A DNA stretch of 64,000 nt, taken from the NCBI GenBank assembly GCA_033764055.1, contig JANRJI010000031.1:1-64000 (forward strand). Direction: 5' to 3'. Positions 34,370 to 43,343 of this stretch are shown here, piece by piece (position 1 is the first letter of the stretch; each line of letters begins with the position of its first letter). Under the pieces are notes generated by a model, which saw only the letters and a program-made list of their open reading frames with translations, was not told the DNA's origin and made no database searches. The translations under genes and the position numbers were made by a program. This DNA comes from Ga0077555 sp033764055 (lineage in GTDB: Bacteria; Pseudomonadota; Alphaproteobacteria; Rhizobiales; Hyphomicrobiaceae).

Positions 34370-36634
34370 TCAGAGCATGAAGTCGCCCGTTGCGAGCGGA
34401 CCGCTGCGACCGATGAGCAGGATCGACATGTCGGCGGCGGCCGTGCCGTCTACGTTCATTTCCAGCAGCAGGTTCGCGCCGAACTGCGTCTGGCGAATCT
34501 CGCCGGCCGAGAAAGAGCCGTCGGTGTCGAGGGCGAAGGCCTGGTTGCCGCCGAGCAGCGTATTGGCGTCGATGGTCTGCAACCAAATCCGGTCGCCAGC
34601 CGTGAAGTCGAGGATGCGGTCGCCTACGCCGGCAGCAGAGTCGGCGATGCTGTTGTAGATGAACAGATCATTGCCGAGGCCGCCGGTCACATAATCGAGG
34701 CCTCCGCCGGCAGTCAGGTTGTCGCTACCAGCGGCGCCATCGATCCGGTTCGTTCGGGCATTGCCGAGGATGACGTTGTCGAGCCCATTGCCAGTCCCAT
34801 TGATCGGGGCCGAGCCCAGCAGCAGCAGCTTCTCCACATTGGCGCCGAGGGTATATGTGATGCTGGCCCGCACGGTGTCGCTGCCGTTGCCGGCAGCCTC
34901 GCCCACGAGATCCCCCGAGTGGTCGACCACGTAGGTATCGTTGCCTGCGTGCCCGAACATGCGATCGGCCCCTTCGCGACCGTCGAGCACATTCGCGCCG
35001 GCATTCCCGATCAGCGAGTTGTCGAGCTCGTTGCCCGTGCCATGGATGGACGCGCCGCCCTCCAGAAGAAGGTTCTCGGTATTGGCTCCTAGGACCCGCG
35101 AGACCGTCGCACGGACAAGATCCGTACCCGCGCCGACCAGCTCGGTGACGATGTCGGCGATGTCGTCGACACGGTAGGTGTCGTTGCCGGACCCGCCCAC
35201 CATCGTGTCGGCGGCCGCTCCACCGTCCACCGAGTCGTTACCGGCATCGCCAACGACGAGGTCGGCACCACCGCCGCCCGAAAGCGCGTCGGCCGAGAGG
35301 CTGCCGAGGATCATGTCCGCGCCTCCGGTCCCGACGATGGAGCGGGCATCGAACGAATTGAGGACGACGTTCCCAGGGCCGAGGCTGGCGACATCGACCC
35401 CGGCGAGCGTGATCGTCTGCGTCGTGCCGTTCCAGATGCCGGTCAGGACGGCGTCGTCCCCGCTGTCGCCCAGGACGAAGCTCGAGAGCACCTCCCAGCT
35501 CGCCGGCCCGTTGAAATTCGTCACTTCGTCGTTGTCGTCGGCCGGGCCGAACAGGGTGAGGTCGAGCACATCCTCGAGAGGATCGAAGTCGGTGACGGCG
35601 TCGGCCTGCGCACCCCGGCCATCGAACAGCGAGGCATAGAACCAGTCCGCGCCCGCCCCTCCGGTCTGAATGTCGTCGCCGAGGCCAGCCCATATCGAAT
35701 CGTTGCCGGTGCCGCCATCCAACGTGTCGTCGCCGCCGAGGCCGAAGATTCGATCGTTGCCCGATCCGGCCTGCACGACGTCGCGCACCGAGATGCCGCG
35801 AATGACATCGTCGCCCCCGGCGGGACCACTACCGAGGTCATGGCCGGTCTGGGTCAGGATGTGGTTGACGCCGTCCCAGACATAGGAAGAGACCTGCGAG
35901 CCGTCCGCAGTGCTGCTGCCGTAGATATGCGCCACCGCCTCGAGATCGAACGTGCCGAGGGTCGTCGGCGGGCCGCCCGCGGCGACGTTATACGACATGA
36001 CCGTATTGTCGGTATGATCGAGCGCGCCCTCCAGCAGCAGGTCGTGCACGGCAAGGCCGCTGAAGGTCACGTTGCCGTCCGGGGCGGAGCCTGTGTGCTT
36101 GAGCCCGATCGCATGCCCGATTTCATGCAGCAGCAACGCTGTTGACGCGTCGCTCGACAGGTCGACATCGTAGTCCGGGTTCGACTGCAGTGCCGCGAGG
36201 TTCAGGAAGACGTCGCCGGAGGCCTCGGTGACGCCATCCCCTCGATCGTCGATGTAGGTGGCCGCAGCGGGTCCGAGCATCGACTGGTAGTTCCAGGTCC
36301 CGAACGGATTGAGGGCGATGCCGGCGGCATCGGCAAAGCTCGTGCCGGTAAAGTCGTAAAGTGCAAAATTGATCTGCCCCTCGCCTGGCGCTACCTCGAG
36401 GATGGTCAGCCCGGAGGCGTCTGCCCATTGGGAAAGCGCAGCGACCGCCGCGGCCTTCTGCGTAGCACTGAACGATTGGAAGGTATCGTAGGCGACCGCA
36501 CCGAGCACATCCGCATGGTCGGCCACCTGCTCCTTGGTGGCGGGGAACGAGTAGGTGACGAAGACAGGTGCACCCGTCCTCTCGATCCCACTCCAGTAGT
36601 TGCCGGAAAGGAGCGCTTCGAAGCTCGAGCTCAT
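34370..36634 (-). CDS. Serralysin-like (M10B) RTX metalloprotease
   Basis: A 754-residue acidic, secreted-type protein. The zinc motif HEIGHAIGLKH is near residue 169 and the Met-turn MSYN follows about 40 residues later, as in serralysin. The C-terminal half carries RTX calcium-binding nonapeptides (GSGNDRIFGLGGDDTLDGG, GGSGNDTYRV) and an M10_C-type end with DLFIYNSIADS, which usually holds the type I secretion signal. No ordinary N-terminal signal peptide is present, as expected for type I secretion. AGGAG precedes ATG 36634. No HlyB/HlyD/TolC-like type I exporter is adjacent, only a DevBCA-type operon. Confidence 0.88.
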   Translation of the reverse strand: MSSSFEALLSGNYWSGIERTGAPVFVTYSFPATKEQVADHADVLGAVAYDTFQSFSATQKAAAVAALSQWADASGLTILEVAPGEGQINFALYDFTGTSFADAAGIALNPFGTWNYQSMLGPAAATYIDDRGDGVTEASGDVFLNLAALQSNPDYDVDLSSDASTALLLHEIGHAIGLKHTGSAPDGNVTFSGLAVHDLLLEGALDHTDNTVMSYNVAAGGPPTTLGTFDLEAVAHIYGSSTADGSQVSSYVWDGVNHILTQTGHDLGSGPAGGDDVIRGISVRDVVQAGSGNDRIFGLGGDDTLDGGTGNDSIWAGLGDDIQTGGAGADWFYASLFDGRGAQADAVTDFDPLEDVLDLTLFGPADDNDEVTNFNGPASWEVLSSFVLGDSGDDAVLTGIWNGTTQTITLAGVDVASLGPGNVVLNSFDARSIVGTGGADMILGSLSADALSGGGGADLVVGDAGNDSVDGGAAADTMVGGSGNDTYRVDDIADIVTELVGAGTDLVRATVSRVLGANTENLLLEGGASIHGTGNELDNSLIGNAGANVLDGREGADRMFGHAGNDTYVVDHSGDLVGEAAGNGSDTVRASITYTLGANVEKLLLLGSAPINGTGNGLDNVILGNARTNRIDGAAGSDNLTAGGGLDYVTGGLGNDLFIYNSIADSAAGVGDRILDFTAGDRIWLQTIDANTLLGGNQAFALDTDGSFSAGEIRQTQFGANLLLEMNVDGTAAADMSILLIGRSGPLATGDFML
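34691..35176 (-). repeat. Tandem 81-residue repeats inside the RTX protease
   Basis: Residues 487-567 and 568-648 are two copies of the same unit. Each begins Y-x-V-D (YRVDD, YVVDH), then LGANTENLLLEG or LGANVEKLLLLG, then HGTGNELDN or NGTGNGLDN, and an RTX turn. Such units alternate with RTX motifs in many alphaproteobacterial proteins. Confidence 0.7.
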
Positions 36635-36808
36635 GGCCGGCTCCTGATCTGCGTTGGCGTCGATTCGGCGAACATGGAATCAGACTCCCGGAATAAGCCT
36701 TTGCCGAGGTGCCATAACCGCCCGCACCAGGCTCGCCTTGCACAAACTGGGACATGATGCCGACTGATCGGACACGTCAAGACGCAATCGGCAGCCATGG
36801 TTTGCGGT

Positions 36809-37540
36809 CTAGCTGCCGTCTGAGCAACGGCTTTTGTCCAGCCTCCCATCCCGGAGTTGGAACAGTCGGTCGAAGCGATCGAGGATCTTCTCGTCGTGGG
36901 TCACGGCGAGGATCGCCGCCTGTTGCTCCAGCGCGACTTTGCGCAACAGGTCCATGACGATGCCGGCCCGCTTGGAGTCGAGGGCCGCCGTCGGCTCGTC
37001 GGCCAGGATGATCCGCGGGCTGTTGGCAAGCGCGCGCGCGATCGCGACGCGCTGCGCCTCGCCGCCGGACAGCTTGGCCGGCATCGAGGCGCGCCGATGA
37101 CCGACCTCCAGGTAGTCGAGCAGCGCGTCGGCCCGCCGCCGCGCCGCCTCCTTGTCGAAGCCGGCAAGCTCGAGCACGACGGCCACGTTGTCCGCCGCAT
37201 CGAGGAACGGCAGCAGGTTGTGGAACTGGAAGATGAAGCCGATCTTGTCGAGCCGCAGCCGCCTCAGATCGGGGCGCAGCCAGCGGCCTTCATCGAACAC
37301 GACCTCGCCGTCGAGCTCGAGCCTGCCGGCGGACGGGTCCAGGATGCAGCCGATGATGTTGAGCAGCGTGGTCTTGCCCGAGCCCGACGGGCCGAGAAGG
37401 GCAACGACTTGGCCCGGGTAGACGGCGAGGGAGACGTCGCTCAGCGCGTTGACACGGGCCTCGCCCTCGCCGAAGTGCTTCGAGATGCGGTCGACGCGGA
37501 CCAGTGGCGCGGCCTCGGCACTTGCCACATCAGCCTCCAA
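36809..37540 (-). CDS. ABC transporter ATP-binding protein (DevA/LolD/MacB type)
   Basis: A 243-residue ATPase with Walker A GPSGSGKTTLLN, Q-loop QFHNLLPFL, signature LSGGEAQRVAIARAL, Walker B IILADEPTAALD and the switch His in VTHDEKILDRFD. The family powers mechanotransmission ABC systems such as DevABC and MacAB. It overlaps the permease gene by 11 bases and is the third gene of the operon. It ends 174 bp before the RTX protease gene on the same strand; a weak TTGACG -35-like element at 36775-36780 may start a separate protease transcript. Confidence 0.92.
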   Translation of the reverse strand: MEADVASAEAAPLVRVDRISKHFGEGEARVNALSDVSLAVYPGQVVALLGPSGSGKTTLLNIIGCILDPSAGRLELDGEVVFDEGRWLRPDLRRLRLDKIGFIFQFHNLLPFLDAADNVAVVLELAGFDKEAARRRADALLDYLEVGHRRASMPAKLSGGEAQRVAIARALANSPRIILADEPTAALDSKRAGIVMDLLRKVALEQQAAILAVTHDEKILDRFDRLFQLRDGRLDKSRCSDGS

Positions 37541-38663
37541 GGGCGGTTGCGGGGTCGACTTTCAGGGCCGCCCGGACGCCGAGACCACTCGCCACGATGC
37601 ACACCGCGACCACGACCAACCCGAGGGCGATCACGTTGTCCGGCTCGAGCACCACCCGGCGGGGAAAGTAGTCCTTGATCGTCAGGATCAGAGAGACGCC
37701 GATGGCGAAGCCGATCAGGCCGAGCGCCAGGGACTGCTGGACGATCAGGCCGATGATCGTGCGGTCGGGCGCGCCGATGAGCTTCAGCGTTGCGATCGGC
37801 TTCAGCTTCTCCATGGTCATCGTGTAGATGATGAGCGCGATGACGACCGCCGAGACGGTCAGCAGCAGCGACGTGAACAGCCCGATCTGGCGCCGGGCAC
37901 GGTCGACCAGAGACCTGGTCAGGATCCCCTCCTGGCCGGCCTGCGTGATCGCGGAAAGGTGCTTCCATCGGCGCACGGCTTCGGCGACGGCGTCGGGGGA
38001 CGCGTTCGTCTCGAGACGCGCCACGACGGCATTGATTGTATCGAGTCCACCCGGCGGTGCGCCTCTTGCCTGCTGGACCCGCGCGGCGGCCGGGGACAGG
38101 TCGAACTGCAGCTTCTGGGCATCGGGCAGCGTGATGTAGACTGCCGGATCGCCACCCGAATTGACCTGGTGGCGCGTCAGGCCGACCACGGCGAACGTCG
38201 CGCGCCCGAGCTCAATCCTGTCGCCGAGCTCGAGCCCGCTGGTCCGGTCGGCGACCACCTCGTGACGCGCGCGGCCGATGCCGCGGCCCTGATCGATGGA
38301 GGGCGGCCCGCCGGGTCGCGTCGGCTCGTAGCCGATGACATAGAGCCGGAGCTTGCGGCCCCGATAATCGGCTTCCACCGTCTGATACGTGATGCTGCCG
38401 GCCGCTGCGACGCCGCCTATGCGGGCGATCGCCTCGCGCGTCGCGCCCGGAATTCGCGACGCCTCGGCAAACGGGCCGCGCGAATTGGCCTCCACCACCC
38501 AGAGATCCACGCCCGGCGCCCGCGCGATGGTCAGCGCCTCGACGACGAGACCGCGATAGATGCCGATCATCGCCATGACCACCCCGAGCAGGAGACCGAG
38601 CCCGATGCACGTCAGCACGAACCGGCCGGGGTTGTGGCGGATGTCCCGCCAGGCGAGGTTCAT
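37530..38663 (-). CDS. DevC-like ABC transporter permease (FtsX/MacB domain)
   Basis: A 377-residue membrane protein starting NLAWRDIRHNPGRFVLTCIGLGLLLG, the DevC hallmark. One N-terminal helix is followed by a roughly 225-residue periplasmic domain, then three C-terminal helices (IGLFTSLLLTVSAVVIALII, QQSLALGLIGFAIGVSLIL, NVIALGLVVVAVCIVASGL). DevC proteins work with a DevB membrane-fusion protein and TolC to export glycolipids or other substrates. It overlaps the DevB-like gene by four bases (ATGA) and the ATPase by eleven, a classic coupled operon. Confidence 0.9.
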   Translation of the reverse strand: MNLAWRDIRHNPGRFVLTCIGLGLLLGVVMAMIGIYRGLVVEALTIARAPGVDLWVVEANSRGPFAEASRIPGATREAIARIGGVAAAGSITYQTVEADYRGRKLRLYVIGYEPTRPGGPPSIDQGRGIGRARHEVVADRTSGLELGDRIELGRATFAVVGLTRHQVNSGGDPAVYITLPDAQKLQFDLSPAAARVQQARGAPPGGLDTINAVVARLETNASPDAVAEAVRRWKHLSAITQAGQEGILTRSLVDRARRQIGLFTSLLLTVSAVVIALIIYTMTMEKLKPIATLKLIGAPDRTIIGLIVQQSLALGLIGFAIGVSLILTIKDYFPRRVVLEPDNVIALGLVVVAVCIVASGLGVRAALKVDPATALGG

Positions 38664-39892
38664 GGCTGTCTGGCCTCCACGGCGCGCGCGCGGCGCCCTT
38701 CCTTCAAGCCCGCGACCTGCGACGTCACCACCTGGACGCCGGCCGGCAGAGCGCCCGCCACCTCGAGCCGCGAGTCCTCGGTGCGGTGCCGGAAGGAGAT
38801 CATACGGCGTTGCAGGCGGCCGCCCTCGAGCGTCCAGACGCGGCCCTGCCGACCGTCGTAGCCGTGCACCGCGGCCTCCGGCACCAGGATCGCGGTCGGC
38901 AGCGTAGCAACCGTGATCCAGAACTCCGCCTGCTCGCCGAGAAAGATGCGACTGGGCGGCTTGTCGCCGCGCACATAGACGCGGCGCTCCTCGGTCGACC
39001 GGTCGCTCTCGAGACCGATGCGCCGGACGCTGCCGACGAACTGCTCCAGCGGCCGGGATCGCAGGCGCGCATCGACGCGCTGACCCTCCTCGATGAAGCC
39101 GGCCCGGGCCTCGTCGACGAAAGCGAGCCCCCAGTAGGAATCGACCGCCACCAGTGTGAAGATCGGGTCGCCTGCCTTGATCACGCTGCCGGGCTCCCTG
39201 TGCCGCTCGACGACGATCGCATCGAAAGGCGCGACCAGAGTGCGATGGCGCAGCAGCGTTTCCTCGAAGATCAGCTGGGCACGGGCATCGGCCAGCTGCG
39301 CCTGCGCCGTGGCCCCCTCGCTCTGCGCCACGGCCACGTCGGCCTTCGCCACGGCCTCGTCCCGCAGCGCCTCCTCGGCGGCCTGCTCGGACACTACGCT
39401 GCGGCCAGCGAGCGCCTGCTTGCGCCGGTTGGCCTCGATCCTCTGGGCGAGGACGGCGTTGGCCTTCTCGAGGCTCGCCTCGGCCCGCTTGATGCTGCTC
39501 TCGGCGAGCAGGACCGAAGCCCTGGCCTTGTTGACCCGTGCCTCCTGCTCGCCAGTCGCGAGCCGGGCGAGCACATCGCCCCGTCGCACGGTGTCGCCAT
39601 GATCCGCCGCGAGCTCTGTCAGAGTGGCGCCCACCTCGAAGCCAACCTTCGAAAGGACACGGGCCTCGACCGTGCCGAGTCCGAACACCCGGACCGGCAC
39701 GTTCGACTCAGGTGTCGCCACCGGGACCGGAATGGGTCGGAACGAGACGAGCAGCCACGTGACACCCAATACGGCGAGCAGTGCCGCGACCGCGAGGGCC
39801 GGCTTGGTCCCGCGCCCCAGGCGATACAGATTTCGTTTCGGCTCAGATGCCGGCTGTGAATTCATCTGCGCGCTGCTCGATATCCCATCCAC
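38660..39892 (-). CDS. HlyD/DevB-like membrane-fusion protein
   Basis: A 410-residue periplasmic adaptor. One N-terminal helix (about 30-52, LAVAALLAVLGVTWLLVSF) anchors it, followed by a lipoyl half-motif (GLGTVEARVLSKVGFEVGA), a long Ala-rich coiled coil (about 115-215), the second lipoyl half (VAPFDAIVVERHREPGSVIK) and beta-barrel domains. The DevB-type order adaptor-permease-ATPase is intact. A second in-frame ATG at 39865 (MNSQPASEP) could be the true start; neither has a clear Shine-Dalgarno. Confidence 0.9.
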   Translation of the reverse strand: MDGISSSAQMNSQPASEPKRNLYRLGRGTKPALAVAALLAVLGVTWLLVSFRPIPVPVATPESNVPVRVFGLGTVEARVLSKVGFEVGATLTELAADHGDTVRRGDVLARLATGEQEARVNKARASVLLAESSIKRAEASLEKANAVLAQRIEANRRKQALAGRSVVSEQAAEEALRDEAVAKADVAVAQSEGATAQAQLADARAQLIFEETLLRHRTLVAPFDAIVVERHREPGSVIKAGDPIFTLVAVDSYWGLAFVDEARAGFIEEGQRVDARLRSRPLEQFVGSVRRIGLESDRSTEERRVYVRGDKPPSRIFLGEQAEFWITVATLPTAILVPEAAVHGYDGRQGRVWTLEGGRLQRRMISFRHRTEDSRLEVAGALPAGVQVVTSQVAGLKEGRRARAVEARQP

Positions 39893-40055
39893 CGCGATGG
39901 AACAGGATTTGGCCGTGCCGGCGATTGCGCAAGAACAATCGACGACCCGTCGACCGCGCCACGTTCGGAATGGGGCATGCGCCGGCTCTGCACAGTCGCC
40001 TGCCGCGACTGCTACAGCCGGGAAAGCGGGGCCTGAATTGCGCCGGGGCCGCGCC

Positions 40056-40973
40056 TCACAGCAGCCGCATGGCCAGAATCCAGGCCGTCACGAACAGCGG
40101 CGACAGGGCGGTGGAGATGACGACCGCGGTGGAGATGAACTCGGCTTCCATCTTGTACTCGGCGGCGAAGATGGTGATCAGCACGCCGACCGGCGTCGAC
40201 GCGGCCACAACGATCACGGCCGTGATGTCCGCCGGCAGCCCCATGACGACGCAGATCCACCAGGTCAGCGCCGGCGCAAACAGGAACTTGAGGCCGAGGA
40301 TCAATGACTGCGGTCCCCACTCGACGCGACCGAGCTGCGACCCGGCAACTTGTGCGCCGAGCGTGTAGAGGGCGAGCGGCGTGAAGATGCTTCCGAGCAG
40401 CTGGATCGGCTGTCCGATCAGCGAGGGCAGCTCGACCTCGAAGCCGCGCAGCAGCAGCCCGATCGCGACCGACGGGATCATCGGCGTCTCGAAGGTCGTC
40501 CTCAGCTTGGCGAACAGGTTGCCGCCAGCCGGCGCCATCACCCAGACGCCCACCGTGGTCGTCATGATGGCCATCAGTGCCGCCATCACCGACTGGTGGA
40601 TCAGATACTCGGGGCCGAACGCCAGCTGCGTCACGGGCACCCCGAAGAACCCGACGTTGGCATAGGCCGCGCCGAGACCGATCATCGGTCCGAGATTGCG
40701 ACGCATCCGGAAAGCAATGGCCAGCAGCCAGCCGACCGGAATCAGCATCAGGAACTGGACGACGCCGAAGTAGACCACCGGCCATACCACGGAGATCGGC
40801 TGTCGGCCGCTCGACAGGAAATGCACGAAGAACGCCGGCATCACGACGTAAACCTGCAGCCGGTTGAGCGAGGCGACGTCCAGCTTGAGGCGCGGTTGCA
40901 GGAAATAGCCCAACGCGACCAGAACGATGATCGGCAGGGTCACCTTGGTCAGGATGTCGAGGAAGAGTGCCAT
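40056..40973 (-). CDS. AEC family (auxin efflux carrier-like) transporter
   Basis: A 305-residue protein with about ten hydrophobic segments in two halves. It contains LNRLQVYVVMPAFFVHFLSS, the conserved GAAYANVGFFGVPV near the middle of the first half, and VVAASTPVGVLITIFAAEY in the second. Bacterial AEC members move malonate, malate or other organic anions. Start ATG 40973 (MALFLDIL) begins the first helix; the longer frame adds a charged non-membrane leader. It has no co-directional partner close by. Confidence 0.88.
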   Translation of the reverse strand: MALFLDILTKVTLPIIVLVALGYFLQPRLKLDVASLNRLQVYVVMPAFFVHFLSSGRQPISVVWPVVYFGVVQFLMLIPVGWLLAIAFRMRRNLGPMIGLGAAYANVGFFGVPVTQLAFGPEYLIHQSVMAALMAIMTTTVGVWVMAPAGGNLFAKLRTTFETPMIPSVAIGLLLRGFEVELPSLIGQPIQLLGSIFTPLALYTLGAQVAGSQLGRVEWGPQSLILGLKFLFAPALTWWICVVMGLPADITAVIVVAASTPVGVLITIFAAEYKMEAEFISTAVVISTALSPLFVTAWILAMRLL

Positions 40974-41123
40974 GTCGTCCGGGCCGCCGCGGCGTCTGCC
41001 GCGGTCGGCTCTGTGAACGACTAGTTTGGCCACTGCAAGGCCGATCTCAGGTTGCATGCACTGCTGGTGCACTGGAAATCGCCGGAACCGCCCTCCGCTC
41101 TGCTGATGAGGGAAAGCGAGGCG

Positions 41124-42230
41124 TCAGGTGCGCAGGCGCAGCCTGCGATACTCGTGCTCGGTGAGCCCGTAGGTCCACGCCACGGCCTGCCGGGCCGAGC
41201 GGAGATTGCCCGGCACCTGCAGATAGTAGCGCTTGAACGTCTGATCCGGCTCCGGCGTGCCGTTGACGACCTCCACGGCTGCCCAGATGCCACCGCGACG
41301 CCACAACCGCTGCCACAGGACCCCGCTCTCATCCTCGGCAACCCGCTCGGCATAGCCACGGCGAATGAACCGCTCCGCCGTGAAGATGTCGACCATGCAG
41401 TGGCGCAAGGTGAGATCCGGCTCCCGCTCGATGCGAGAGACCTCGATCATGTCCGGCTGTCGGATCATCCACGCCGGCACCCCGACGCCTTTCCAGGCGT
41501 AGTGGCGGAAGCCGTCGGGCCAGGCGAGCGCAGGCCCGTCGCCGGCGTGAAGCCGCCCGATGACATCGACGCGCAGCACATCATGGCGCTCGCAGAGGAT
41601 TGCGACGCGCTCGAAAGGCACCAGCCAGCCGGCATTTTCCATCACGCCCATGAGGCCAACCAGCCGATGCGTGATGTCGGAGAGCCCCGGCAGCTCCGCG
41701 GCGAGCTCGTAGACGTGAAACGGCGGGGCGTCGTGAAGCGAGATCCCGCAATCCACGAGCGACGAGTAGCGCCATGCCGGTCGCGGCCGCCGCAGGAGGA
41801 GGTTGAGGCCCCTGACCAGCATGGTGAGCCGCGTCGCCGCAAGTTGCGGCGCGTCCATCACTGCCTCGAGGACGCCACGGCTCGCCCGGTCGAGGATGTA
41901 GGGGAGGACGAGCCGGCGCAACTGGCGCAGATCGACTGCGGGCAACTGGGCCGCGAGCCGGTCCTCGGCGGCGCGCAATGGTGCCGCGACGACAGCAGCC
42001 TTGACGCTCTGCCCTGCCCTGCGCTCGAGCGCTGGATCCTCCCACATGCGAGCGATATCGGAGGGACCCTCGGCCCAGACGATCTCGGGCGGCGGCAAGT
42101 CTGCCGCCCGATAGGCTTCTGTTGTGGCTGCTTCTGCCGCGCCCCGGTCCGCCACTGCTACGGACCGCCGGGCGGCTTCCCAGCGACGGCCGAGTGCACT
42201 CAGCCGCTCGACACGCGCTTGCCCGTACAT
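41124..42230 (-). CDS. Uncharacterised DUF6745-like protein
   Basis: A 368-residue soluble protein. The C-terminal 150 residues match what I recall of the DUF6745 domain: DGFRHYAWKGVGVPAWMIR, PDLTLRHCMVDIFTAERFI and YYLQVPGNLRSARQAVAWTYGL. The N-terminal part is helical and Arg/Ala-rich without a recognisable motif. No enzyme signature, signal peptide or membrane segment was found. The start lies six bases after the stop of the 114-residue gene, so the two are translated together. I do not know the function; the tight pairing suggests a joint task. Confidence 0.75.
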   Translation of the reverse strand: MYGQARVERLSALGRRWEAARRSVAVADRGAAEAATTEAYRAADLPPPEIVWAEGPSDIARMWEDPALERRAGQSVKAAVVAAPLRAAEDRLAAQLPAVDLRQLRRLVLPYILDRASRGVLEAVMDAPQLAATRLTMLVRGLNLLLRRPRPAWRYSSLVDCGISLHDAPPFHVYELAAELPGLSDITHRLVGLMGVMENAGWLVPFERVAILCERHDVLRVDVIGRLHAGDGPALAWPDGFRHYAWKGVGVPAWMIRQPDMIEVSRIEREPDLTLRHCMVDIFTAERFIRRGYAERVAEDESGVLWQRLWRRGGIWAAVEVVNGTPEPDQTFKRYYLQVPGNLRSARQAVAWTYGLTEHEYRRLRLRT

Positions 42231-42236
42231 GACGGA

Positions 42237-42581
42237 TCAGTCCGCGACCAGCCGGGCCTCTCGGGGATCCAGCTCCCGCTGCCGCCGCACGCGATAGGTA
42301 CCGGCGGGCAGGCTGATCGGTGCGTGCTCCTCATGGACAACTCGTGCCGTCGTGCCGTCGACCCGGACGTGTCCGATGTAGAGCCCGTCTGGGATATCGC
42401 GAGCAAGGCCGTCGTCGCGGAAGAACGTGACGGGCTCGTAGATTGCGTGTCGATGGCCGGTCAGCTCGCCGTCCGCCAGCACGAAGGCGCCATCGGCCGA
42501 GGCCGGCAGCACGTCGCCGGACACCGGCAGATCAGCTACCCGCTCGATCAGCAGATCGCCTTGCGCGAAGAGGTCTTGCAT
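42237..42581 (-). CDS. Uncharacterised 114-residue protein paired with the DUF6745-like gene
   Basis: A small acidic protein, MQDLFAQGDLLIERV, with a His-rich centre (DGELTGHRHAIYEP, VVHEEHAPISLPAGTYRVRRQRE). The pattern of a GDxLL start, a GHxH motif and a HxxxHxP...LPxGxYxV end suggests a small beta-barrel, perhaps cupin-like, metal-binding domain. That is inference from the histidines only. AGGAG stands eight bases before ATG 42581; the longer frame to 42989 crosses the hairpin region and lacks any signal. First gene of the pair. Confidence 0.75.
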   Translation of the reverse strand: MQDLFAQGDLLIERVADLPVSGDVLPASADGAFVLADGELTGHRHAIYEPVTFFRDDGLARDIPDGLYIGHVRVDGTTARVVHEEHAPISLPAGTYRVRRQRELDPREARLVAD

Positions 42582-43021
42582 GGGGTGAGCTCCTCTCTTG
42601 CTCGTCGCACGATGAGTCACAAAACGCCGCACCCACGCCGCAGTTGCCATCGCAACCAAAAAAATCCAGCCGGCCCGCAGTCCGAGTAGCGATTGGCGAT
42701 CAGTGACCTGTCGTAGCAGGGTGCGACCCTTGAGCAAGCATTGCTCGTAGCGCAGGCTCGCGCACTTGGAACTCGAGCTGCGGAGAGGCGTTCTGGAGCA
42801 CGACACCGCGGTGCTTCCCCCGACCCCCTCCCCCACTGCGGTGTCGACCCGACCAGGCCGCCCGGTGTCCCCGACCGGGCGGCCGCCCTCTGCTTGAGCC
42901 GCGCGGAAAACCGTGCGCCCGCGGGGGCGAGGCTCTCCGGGCAAGACGCAAGGCCTACCCCCAATCCGGACGAGAGGAACCCTCCGCACGGGAGCACGTT
43001 GAATGCCAAAGGAGCGAAGCC
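42582..43021. other. 440-bp divergent intergenic region with two strong hairpins
   Basis: This gap lies between the divergent uncharacterised pair and the GlsB-type gene. CGACACCGC (42801-42809) pairs perfectly with GCGGTGTCG (42838-42846) around a pyrimidine-rich 28-base loop. GGCCGCCCGGT (42856-42866) pairs perfectly with ACCGGGCGGCC (42874-42884) around GTCCCCG. On the minus strand the first loop contains three runs of five G. No convincing reading frame covers the region. It could be a terminator pair, a structured small RNA or a 5' leader of the GlsB gene. Confidence 0.55.
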
Positions 43022-43300
43022 ATGGGCATCATTGCGTGGATCATCGTTGGTCTGGTCGCCGGCTGGCTGGCCGAGCAATTCACCGGCCGCGAGCACGGAC
43101 TTCTCAAGAACCTGATCGTAGGAGTTGTAGGAGCCCTTGTCGGTGGGCTCCTGTTCAGCGGCCTCCTCGGCTTCCACTACGCCCGCGGCCTGAACCTCGC
43201 GACGATTTTCGTTGCCACGATAGGGGCCATCGTCTTCCTCTACGTGGTCGACTGGCTGCGCGGCAGCGGGGCCAGTCGCGTGCCGGATCGCTGGCGGTGA
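43022..43300 (+). CDS. GlsB/YeaQ/YmgE family stress-response membrane protein
   Basis: A 92-residue protein with three hydrophobic segments, starting GIIAWIIVGLVAGWLAEQFTG and continuing LIVGVVGALVGGLLFSGLLG, the family pattern (also called transglycosylase-associated protein). E. coli YeaQ and YmgE are stress-induced; no enzymatic role is shown. AAAGGAG lies nine bases before ATG 43022. The long structured upstream region suggests regulated expression. Confidence 0.92.
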   Translation: MGIIAWIIVGLVAGWLAEQFTGREHGLLKNLIVGVVGALVGGLLFSGLLGFHYARGLNLATIFVATIGAIVFLYVVDWLRGSGASRVPDRWR

Positions 43301-43343
43301 GCCGCCTGGCGTAGCTCCATGTTGGAGGTCGCGCAGCGCCGTA

